In this document: positions 6,574-11,732 of the stretch, piece by piece
How positions within the stretch are numbered: position 1 is the stretch's first letter
Layout: every line of letters begins with the position of its first letter
DNA from: Clostridia bacterium
Lineage (GTDB): Bacteria > Bacillota > Clostridia > Oscillospirales > Acutalibacteraceae
Reading direction: 5' to 3'
Length of the DNA: 11,732 nt
Assembly: GCA_900764115.1 (NCBI GenBank)
Contig: CAAFMR010000329.1
Coordinates: 1-11,732 of the forward strand
Notes under the pieces: generated by a model
Database searches by the model: none
Told to the model about the DNA's origin: nothing
What the model saw: the letters and a program-made list of their open reading frames with translations, nothing else
Translations under genes and position numbers: made by a program

Positions 6574-6575
6574 TA
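6559..6575. repeat. Direct repeats AGCAATA, possible AraC-type operator
   Basis: AGCAATA occurs at 6559-6565 and again at 6569-6575, ten base pairs apart (one helical turn). A further GCAAT is at 6536-6540. The pair overlaps the -35 box of the GH127 promoter and the transcription start region of the regulator gene. AraC-family proteins often bind paired direct repeats, so this is a candidate site; binding is inferred. Confidence 0.4.
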
Positions 6576-6608
6576 CCGAAACATAGGGAAAAGGTGAGAA
6601 AATTCGAT

Positions 6609-7391
6609 ATGCTGACATTGGATAACGGTGCCCGCTTTGCCTACGATATGATCGGCGAATTCCGCTCCTGTAACACCTGGATACACGGCAGACGCACCAT
6701 TTCGAGCCACGAGGTCATTTTGGTGCTGGAAGGGACGGTATATATCACCGAGGGAGAGCAGGCATATGCTCTGGAGAAAAACCACTTATTGGTGCTGGAG
6801 CCGGGCAAAGAGCATTTTGGCCATCGGGCATCCACCGAGCCGGTGGCGTTTTACTGGTTTCATTACTTCTCCGACCTGCCGCTGCCCCTGAAGCTCTATA
6901 CCGGCGGGGACGTCTATGAGCTTACGCAGCTGCTCAAGCGCCTGCTGCACACCGCCAACGCACGCCCCGACGCCACAGCCGCCGCCGACGCCCTCAGCTA
7001 TCTCATCTGGGACGAGCTGAACCGGCTGGCAGCGGAGGAGCACCACGCAGACCACGCGTTGGATGTGCAAATCACGGAATATATCCGCAACCACATCGAC
7101 ACCAATCTGTCCATCGCCTCCATCGCCGCGCATATGGGCTATAATCCGGACTATCTTGGCAAATGCTTCCGCCGCTGGCACGGGGTGGGGCTGAAGGAGT
7201 ACATCGCCAACCGCCGGATGCAGCAAGCCAAAAACCGACTGCTCACCACCACCCTGAGCGTCAAGGAGATCGCCGCCTCTCTGGGTTATCGGGAGGAAAA
7301 CCGATTCATTAAATTTTTTCTCTATCACGAGGGTATCAGCCCCACCGCCTTTCGCACTCAATACTGCCACACCCACATCAATAGCCGATAA
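6609..7391 (+). CDS. AraC-family transcriptional regulator with cupin sensor domain
   Basis: This is a 260-residue transcription factor. Residues 1-95 look like the AraC-type cupin sensor (HEVILVLEGTVYITEGE at 34-50, LLVLEPGKEHFGHR at 60-73), which in this family usually binds a sugar. Residues 155-255 form the double helix-turn-helix domain: first HTH around LSIASIAAHMGYNPDYLGKC, second around LSVKEIAASLGYREENRFIK, followed by the family's EGISPTAFR ending. The start at 6609 is chosen because AAGGTGA lies 11 bases upstream and the cupin domain begins there; the frame continues back to 6534 only through the promoter. Divergent orientation to the GH127 gene suggests it controls that gene, probably in response to an arabinose-containing sugar, and perhaps itself. 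The ligand is not known. Confidence 0.92.
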   Translation: MLTLDNGARFAYDMIGEFRSCNTWIHGRRTISSHEVILVLEGTVYITEGEQAYALEKNHLLVLEPGKEHFGHRASTEPVAFYWFHYFSDLPLPLKLYTGGDVYELTQLLKRLLHTANARPDATAAADALSYLIWDELNRLAAEEHHADHALDVQITEYIRNHIDTNLSIASIAAHMGYNPDYLGKCFRRWHGVGLKEYIANRRMQQAKNRLLTTTLSVKEIAASLGYREENRFIKFFLYHEGISPTAFRTQYCHTHINSR

Positions 7392-7393
7392 AA

Positions 7394-7423
7394 CAGCGCC
7401 GGTCGGGTTTCCGACCGGCGCTG
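7394..7423. terminator. Strong bidirectional terminator hairpin
   Basis: A perfect 13-bp GC-rich stem (7394-7406 with 7411-7423) has a four-base loop GTTT. It starts two bases after the araC-family stop codon and 16 bases beyond the stop of the converging operon. On the - strand it is followed by TTTTAT, a better T-run than on the + strand, so it should mainly end the - strand operon while also stopping araC transcription. Confidence 0.85.
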
Positions 7424-7439
7424 CTGCGTGGATAGTTGT

Positions 7440-8609
7440 TTATTTCGCTCCTGCGTAGCTGCTGGAGGTGTCCGCCACCACCGTCTGCACATTTTCCTTG
7501 CGGCGGGAGGTCTTGACCCGTTTCATCAGCTCCTCATAGTACACATCCTCATCAAAGGGAATCTCCACCGGATGCCCCAGGAAGCAGGACAGGTGCATGG
7601 CATTGGACAGGGTCAGCCCCCGGATGCCCTCTACGCCCTCCGCCACCAGCGGCGCGCCGTGCAGAATGTGGGCAGCAAAAGCGTTCAGCACACCCACATG
7701 CTGGGGGTTCTGTCCATCCGTCTCCACCTCGGAATAGGTCACCTTCGGCTGTCCGAAGGGCACCTTGTTGGTCTTGGAGAACTCCGGCTCCGGCACATCC
7801 AGCTCGTATTTGTAGAGCTTATCGTTCTCCACCACCAGCTTGCCCTTGTCCAGCGTCAGCTCAAACCGGTTGGAGCCGGGAGCGTCGCCGGTGGAGGTAA
7901 TAAACACGCCGGTAGCGCCGTTTTCGAATTCCATATAGGCGGTCACATCGTCCTCCACCTCGATGTCGTGCCATTTGCCGAAATGCAGGTGGGCGTCCAC
8001 CTTCACCGGCAGACCGCAGATCCACTGGTACATATCCAGCTGGTGGGGGCACTGGTTCAGCAGCACGCCGCCGCCCTCACCCGACCAGGTGGCGCGCCAG
8101 GCGCCGGAATCGTAATACGCCTGGGGACGATACCAGTTGGTGATGATCCAGTTTGCCCGGCGCAGAGCGCCCATTTCGCCGCTCTCCACGATCTCTTTCA
8201 TCTTGCGGTATACGCAGTTGGTGCGCTGATTGAACATCATCGCGAAGGTGACGTCCGCCTTGGCTGCCGCCTCGTTCATTTCCCGCACCTGCTTGGTATA
8301 CACGCCGGCGGGCTTTTCGCACATCACATGCAGATGGTGCTTGAAGCCCTCTATCGCATACCGGGGATGGAAATAGTGGGGAATCGACACAATCACCGCG
8401 TCAATCTTCCCGCTCTCCATCATTTTGATGGCGTCGTCGAACCGCTCCACCGTGGCGGGCAGGTTCTCCTGCGCCCAGTGCAGCCGATCGGGGTTGATGT
8501 CGCACACCGCCGCCAGCTCAATTTCCGGGCATTTGCCCTCGACGATGTTCTTAGCGTGCGCCGAGCCCATATTGCCAATGCCGATGATACCCATACGAAT
8601 TTTATCCAT
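7440..8609 (-). CDS. Gfo/Idh/MocA-family oxidoreductase (copy 1, last in operon)
   Basis: This 389-residue NAD(P)-dependent sugar oxidoreductase has an N-terminal Rossmann fold with GIIGIGNMGSAH (7-18), an acidic residue after the second strand (CDIN at 36-39), and the family's EKP motif (98-100, CEKPAG) carrying the catalytic Lys. The C-terminal substrate domain has YYDSGAWRATWSGEGGGV (165-182) and LNQCPHQLD (184-192), whose His189 and Asp192 match the usual His-x-x-Asp. The position commonly Asp in this motif is Asn185. Substrates in the family include glucose, inositols, uronates and glycosides; this one is not determined. The ATG at 8609 is preferred over the GTG at 8615, because AAAGGA is nine bases from the ATG but only three from the GTG. 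It resembles the copy at 9426-10595 throughout, pointing to an old duplication. Confidence 0.9.
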   Translation of the reverse strand: MDKIRMGIIGIGNMGSAHAKNIVEGKCPEIELAAVCDINPDRLHWAQENLPATVERFDDAIKMMESGKIDAVIVSIPHYFHPRYAIEGFKHHLHVMCEKPAGVYTKQVREMNEAAAKADVTFAMMFNQRTNCVYRKMKEIVESGEMGALRRANWIITNWYRPQAYYDSGAWRATWSGEGGGVLLNQCPHQLDMYQWICGLPVKVDAHLHFGKWHDIEVEDDVTAYMEFENGATGVFITSTGDAPGSNRFELTLDKGKLVVENDKLYKYELDVPEPEFSKTNKVPFGQPKVTYSEVETDGQNPQHVGVLNAFAAHILHGAPLVAEGVEGIRGLTLSNAMHLSCFLGHPVEIPFDEDVYYEELMKRVKTSRRKENVQTVVADTSSSYAGAK

Positions 8610-8642
8610 GCTCACTCATCCTTTCTGTCATCTCTGTGGTAT

Positions 8643-9407
8643 TTATTCCAATCCCTGCGCCTGCAGGAACCGATAGCTTTTTTCCAGGCAGGCAAAGGGG
8701 TCCTCGTCATAGCAGTCATCCTGCTCCACCAACGCGTAGCGGACGCCCGCCTGCTCCAGCGCCGGCAAAATCTTCTGCCAGGGCAGGTTGCCGCTGCCCA
8801 CCGGCGCCATATGCTGCTCCTTCTGACCGCACGCCACCATATCCTTCAGATGGACGCAGGGGATACGCCCGGACAGCCGGTCGATCCAGTCGGTCACCTC
8901 GCCGCCGCCCCAGTGCACCCAATAGGTATCCAGTGTAAACACCAGCTCCTCCGGGGTGGTGTGCTCCATCAGATACGCCAGCCGTGTCTTGCCGTCCCCC
9001 GCATCCCGGGTAAACTCAAAACCGTGGTTATGATAGGACAGGTGCTTGCCCACCGAGGCGAAATACCGCCCACTGGTCTGTGCCAGCCGGATCACCGCAT
9101 CCATGCCCGCCGTGCCTGCCGTCTGGGGTCCGCAGCCCAAGCCGATATAGTCGCAGCCGAACACCGTATGCTCCGCCGCCACCCGCTCCGGTTCTTTCTC
9201 CAGCCGATCCTGAGGAATATGGGTCAGCACACACCGCAGCCCGTTCTTTTGCAGCTGCTCCTGCAGCCATTCCGGCTCATAGGCACACACGCCGGAAATC
9301 TGCACCGTCCGATAGCCGATGTCCGCCACCCGTTTGAGGGATTCGGCGAAGTCCTCCAGTGTCTTGCAATGCTCCCGCAAAGTATAGAATTGCGCGCCAA
9401 TCTGCAT
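8643..9407 (-). CDS. Sugar phosphate isomerase/epimerase-like TIM-barrel protein (254 aa)
   Basis: This is a xylose-isomerase-like TIM-barrel (AP_endonuc_2 family) enzyme. The likely divalent-metal ligands are Glu131 (YHNHGFEF), Asp160 (FTLDTYWVHWGG), His186 (CVHLKD) and Glu229 (LVEQDD). The N-terminal strand QIGAQFYTLREHC and the helix region VADIGYRTVQISG are typical. The family includes inosose dehydratases, ketose epimerases and the lyase subunits that act on 3-keto glycosides, so the reaction cannot be assigned. There is no signal peptide, so it is cytosolic. AAAGGTGA lies about nine bases upstream of the ATG at 9407. It sits between the two Gfo/Idh genes, with gaps of 18 and 33 bp, and is expected to be co-transcribed and to act on the product of one of them. 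Confidence 0.88.
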   Translation of the reverse strand: MQIGAQFYTLREHCKTLEDFAESLKRVADIGYRTVQISGVCAYEPEWLQEQLQKNGLRCVLTHIPQDRLEKEPERVAAEHTVFGCDYIGLGCGPQTAGTAGMDAVIRLAQTSGRYFASVGKHLSYHNHGFEFTRDAGDGKTRLAYLMEHTTPEELVFTLDTYWVHWGGGEVTDWIDRLSGRIPCVHLKDMVACGQKEQHMAPVGSGNLPWQKILPALEQAGVRYALVEQDDCYDEDPFACLEKSYRFLQAQGLE

Positions 9408-9425
9408 CGTAAAAGCTCACCTTTC

Positions 9426-10595
9426 TTACCAATTCACATTCCAACGTTCTTTATAGCTGCCATCCGCCTCGCCGGCGCCCTGCATCGGGCGATAGCAGGA
9501 GGTTTTCACCCGTTCCGCCAGCAGCCGGTCAAACCGGGCGGTATCCAGCGGCAGCGCCGCCGTCTCCCCCGTCCAGGCGGACAGATAGGCAGCGTTGGAG
9601 AGGGTCAGCTCATAGATGGCGTCATACCCCGGCGCCAGCAGCTCCTCCCCGTGCAGCACCGCCGCCGTGAAATTCCGCAGAATACCGTTGTGGGCTGTTT
9701 CTTTCTCGGTCGGCAGGATTTCGGTATATGTCACCGTCGGCAAGGTTCCGCAGGGGTCAAAGCACGCCTCCCGCTCCGGGCGATCCAGGCTCCAGTGCCG
9801 CAGCTTGCCGTCCTCCAGCACCAGCTTACCCCGATCGCCCACGATCTCCAGCCGGTTGGTGCCGGGATATTCGCCGGTGGTGGTGATGAAGGTGGCGGTC
9901 GCCCCGTTGGCATACTGCATCACGATGGTGGCGTCATCCTCCACCTCAATATGATGATACTTTCCGCAGGCGCAGGTCGCCCAAACCTGCTCCGGCATCC
10001 CGAAGATCCACTGGAGCAGATCCAGCTGATGGGGCGCCTGGTTGAGCAGCACACCGCCGCCCTCCCCCGCCCACGATGCCCGCCAGCTGCCGGAATCGTA
10101 GTAGCTTTGGGTGCGGTACCAGTTGGTGACCGTCCATTGCAGCCGTTTCAGCTGCCCCAGCTGTCCGCTGCGGACGATGTGCCGTGCCTGCCGGAACAGG
10201 GGATGGGTGCGCTGATTGAACATCACCCCGAACACCTTGCCGCTCTCCCGGGCGGCGGCGCACATCCGCTCCACCGCACTGACCTGCACACCGCCGGGCT
10301 TTTCCGTCAGCACATGCAGCCCCCGCTGAAACGCCGCCACCGCCATCGGCGGGTGGAAATAGTGGGGGGTGGCAATGATGACCGCCCCCATCGTCCCCTC
10401 CGCCAGCAGCCGGTCATAGCTGTCGTATACCGGCACGCCGGGCAGGCGCTTGGCTGCCCATTCCCGGCGGGCGGGGGCGATATCGCACACCGCCGCCAGC
10501 GTTGCCCCGGGCACCTTGCCGTCGAAGATCGCCCCGGCATGGGCGCTGCCCATATTGCCCAGACCGACCACCGCTATGCGCAGTTGTGTCTCCAT
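9426..10595 (-). CDS. Gfo/Idh/MocA-family oxidoreductase (copy 2)
   Basis: This is a 389-residue NAD(P)-dependent oxidoreductase. The Rossmann motif VVGLGNMGSAH is at 9-19, the CDIA acidic position at 37-40 and EKPGG at 98-102, followed by FNQRT and VTNWYRTQSYYDSGSWRASW (156-175) and GGGVLLNQAPHQLD (179-192). By eye roughly half the residues match the copy at 7440-8609, including length, EKP position and the NQxPHQLD segment, so the two are paralogues that have diverged to different substrates or steps. The ATG at 10595 has GGAGG seven bases upstream. The neighbour upstream in the operon is a TIM-barrel isomerase, 20 bp away. Substrate is unknown; a 3-oxidation of a sugar or glycoside is one possibility. 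Confidence 0.9.
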   Translation of the reverse strand: METQLRIAVVGLGNMGSAHAGAIFDGKVPGATLAAVCDIAPARREWAAKRLPGVPVYDSYDRLLAEGTMGAVIIATPHYFHPPMAVAAFQRGLHVLTEKPGGVQVSAVERMCAAARESGKVFGVMFNQRTHPLFRQARHIVRSGQLGQLKRLQWTVTNWYRTQSYYDSGSWRASWAGEGGGVLLNQAPHQLDLLQWIFGMPEQVWATCACGKYHHIEVEDDATIVMQYANGATATFITTTGEYPGTNRLEIVGDRGKLVLEDGKLRHWSLDRPEREACFDPCGTLPTVTYTEILPTEKETAHNGILRNFTAAVLHGEELLAPGYDAIYELTLSNAAYLSAWTGETAALPLDTARFDRLLAERVKTSCYRPMQGAGEADGSYKERWNVNW

Positions 10596-10615
10596 ATTGT
10601 TTCCTCCGTCTCCGG

Positions 10616-11455
10616 TTACAGCGCCTCTTTCAGCGCCGCCACCGCCGCGTCAAACGCCGCCCGCTGCGAGGGATATTCATAGGCAGCCATCTTGGTCTTG
10701 GCATCCTCTTTTTCCAGATCCGCAAAGCCGGAAAACACCGTCAGGTGCGGCTCCAGCGTCAGCTGCCAGCCGCCCTGGGCGATAAACTGGTGGAGTATCT
10801 CCGGCACATGACCGATACCCTTGCCGCAGGGCACCACCTTGCCCCCCTCCACGCAATCCTTAACATGGAAGTAGACAATGCGCTCCCTCAGCAGCTCCCA
10901 CGCCTGCAGGGTATCCTGCCCGCACTGGATGAAGTTGGCGGGGTCAAAAATGCCCCCCAGCTCCGGAATCTGCTCCAAAATATCGGCGCACCGGGACGCC
11001 ACATCGCCGTAGATGCCCTTTTCATTCTCGTGGCACAGACGGATGCCGCTGCCCTTAGCGGTTTCCGCCATCCGTCCCAGCCGCTCCATAACCTCGTCCC
11101 GATAGACCGCCGGGTCCTCATCGGCAGGCAGATAGAAGCTGAACATCCGGATGTATTCGCTGCCCATGATCTGCCCCAGCTCCAGCGTATGTTTGAGCTT
11201 ATCCAGATGGGGCTCCAGCGGGGCGGTAATATCAATCTTCCCCAGGGGAGAGCCGATGCTCCAGATGCGCAGACCGTTGGCATCCAGCTGCTCCTTGACT
11301 TCATTTGCCTCCGCCACGGTGAAATCCACAAAATTCTTATTGCCGATGGTGCGCGCCTCCAGATGACGGATGCCGTTATCCTTCATCGCCGCGATCTGAT
11401 CGGACAGCGCCGCGCCCGCCTCGTCAGCGAATGCGCCCAATACGATTTCTTTCAT
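10616..11455 (-). CDS. Sugar phosphate isomerase/epimerase-like TIM-barrel protein (279 aa)
   Basis: This xylose-isomerase-like TIM-barrel protein is distinct from the 254-residue one in the same operon. Candidate metal ligands are Glu143 (LCHENEKG), Asp171 (IFDPANFI), His197 (YFHVKD) and Glu235 (TLEPHL), in the order and spacing of the family. The N-terminus MKEIVLGAFADEAG and the motif LEARTIGNKNFVDF recall family members found in Firmicutes sugar-acid operons. The stop of the UxuB-like gene lies 21 bp upstream; the ribosome site AAAGGAG (11474-11468) is 12 bases from the ATG, slightly long but the best available. The role is probably isomerisation, epimerisation or dehydration of a sugar acid or keto sugar; the exact reaction is unknown. 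Confidence 0.88.
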   Translation of the reverse strand: MKEIVLGAFADEAGAALSDQIAAMKDNGIRHLEARTIGNKNFVDFTVAEANEVKEQLDANGLRIWSIGSPLGKIDITAPLEPHLDKLKHTLELGQIMGSEYIRMFSFYLPADEDPAVYRDEVMERLGRMAETAKGSGIRLCHENEKGIYGDVASRCADILEQIPELGGIFDPANFIQCGQDTLQAWELLRERIVYFHVKDCVEGGKVVPCGKGIGHVPEILHQFIAQGGWQLTLEPHLTVFSGFADLEKEDAKTKMAAYEYPSQRAAFDAAVAALKEAL

Positions 11456-11476
11456 ATGCTTCTCTTACTCCTTTGC

Positions 11477-11732
11477 TCACACGCCGCTATAGGCAGAGAA
11501 TCCGCCGTCCACCGGCACAGTAATACCGGTCACAAAGCCGGATTTCGTTGCATCCAGCAGCCATTCCACCGTGCCCAGCAGCTCCTCCGCCTCGCCGAAC
11601 CGTCCCATAGGGGTGGAGCGCAGAATTTTGCCGGTGCGGGGGGTGGGGGTGCCGTCCTCGTTAAAGAGCAGCGACCGGTTCTGGTTCGTGACGAAAAATC
11701 CGGGGGCGATGGCGTTGACCCGGATGCCCTCC
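11477..11732 (-). CDS. uxuB: SDR-type D-mannonate oxidoreductase (fructuronate reductase), C-terminal part
   Basis: These are the last 85 residues of a short-chain dehydrogenase/reductase; the gene enters from the right edge and its start is outside. The readable sequence begins EGIRVNAIAPGFFVTNQNRS, continues with LLFNEDGTPTPRTGKIL and TPMGRFGEAEELLGTVEWLL, and ends VTGITVPVDGGFSAYSGV. The NAIAPG and VTGI-x-VPVDGG stretches are standard SDR C-terminal motifs. The NQNRSLLFNEDGT insert and the GFSAYSGV end match what I recall of Bacillus YjmF/UxuB-type mannonate oxidoreductases, which interconvert D-fructuronate and D-mannonate in glucuronate breakdown. The catalytic Tyr and the Rossmann motif are not visible. 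It is the first gene seen of the - strand operon, so a uronate-related pathway is suggested. Confidence 0.8.
   Translation of the reverse strand, partial: EGIRVNAIAPGFFVTNQNRSLLFNEDGTPTPRTGKILRSTPMGRFGEAEELLGTVEWLLDATKSGFVTGITVPVDGGFSAYSGV

Noticed and set aside
8617..8629. The 13-base string CATCCTTTCTGTC shared by the upstream regions of GH127 (6507-6519) and Gfo/Idh copy 1
   Set aside because: Most of it is Shine-Dalgarno sequence, and a single 13-base match within a window this size is near chance expectation, so a shared regulatory site is not supported.
7428..10682. A 1084-residue open frame on the + strand opposite the Gfo/Idh operon
   Set aside because: It is antisense to three well-supported genes and has low-complexity composition rich in His, Arg, Gln and Pro, with no recognisable domain. 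This is the pattern expected when GC-rich third positions remove stops from the opposite strand.
1..11732. CRISPR arrays, tRNA or rRNA genes, phage genes
   Set aside because: No regularly spaced repeats, cloverleaf-like sequences or rRNA segments were seen by eye; none can be supported.

Overview
The window looks like a chromosomal segment of a GC-rich gut-type Clostridia bacterium (Oscillospiraceae or Lachnospiraceae-like). This is inferred from the strong AGGAGG-type ribosome sites, the BceRS-AB antimicrobial-peptide module, an AraC-controlled GH127 arabinofuranosidase, and a Gfo/Idh plus TIM-barrel sugar operon. The species cannot be named from the sequence alone.

Left third, + strand (1-4610): an antimicrobial-peptide sensing and detoxification module. 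It holds the C-terminal part of an OmpR-family response regulator, a BceS-type intramembrane-sensing histidine kinase, an ABC ATPase and a ten-helix BceB-type permease with a large extracellular domain. The ATPase-permease pair has its own promoter, with a perfect TTACA-N4-TGTAA dyad upstream, the expected kind of site for this regulator family. The regulator and kinase genes are separated by a 248-bp element with about 21-bp imperfect terminal inverted repeats, flanked by TA on both sides. Removing the element and one TA in silico restores a compact junction: stop codon, AAGGAGG, then the kinase ATG. It is therefore best read as a MITE-like insertion, and it is full of stem-loops, one of them terminator-like.

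Middle (4678-7391): a GH127 (DUF1680) beta-L-arabinofuranosidase gene on the - strand, divergent from an AraC-family regulator gene on the + strand. The 110-bp space between them holds two opposed sigma-70-like promoters that share one palindromic -10 box (AGTATACT), plus short direct repeats that could be an operator.

Right (7394-11732): a - strand operon that reads inward from the right edge. In transcription order it holds the C-terminal end of an SDR-type D-mannonate oxidoreductase (UxuB-like), a TIM-barrel sugar isomerase/epimerase, a Gfo/Idh/MocA oxidoreductase, a second, different TIM-barrel protein and a second Gfo/Idh/MocA oxidoreductase. Gaps are 18-33 bp and each gene has a Shine-Dalgarno site. 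A 13-bp perfect GC-rich hairpin lies between the operon's last gene and the converging araC gene and can serve both. The operon looks catabolic, for uronates, keto-glycosides or inositol-like sugars. The two oxidoreductase/TIM-barrel pairs recall systems that oxidise a glycoside to a 3-keto sugar before cleaving it, but the substrate is not determined here.

The most notable observation is the MITE-like element inside the two-component operon. Next are the shared-box divergent promoter and the duplicated oxidoreductase/TIM-barrel pairs.
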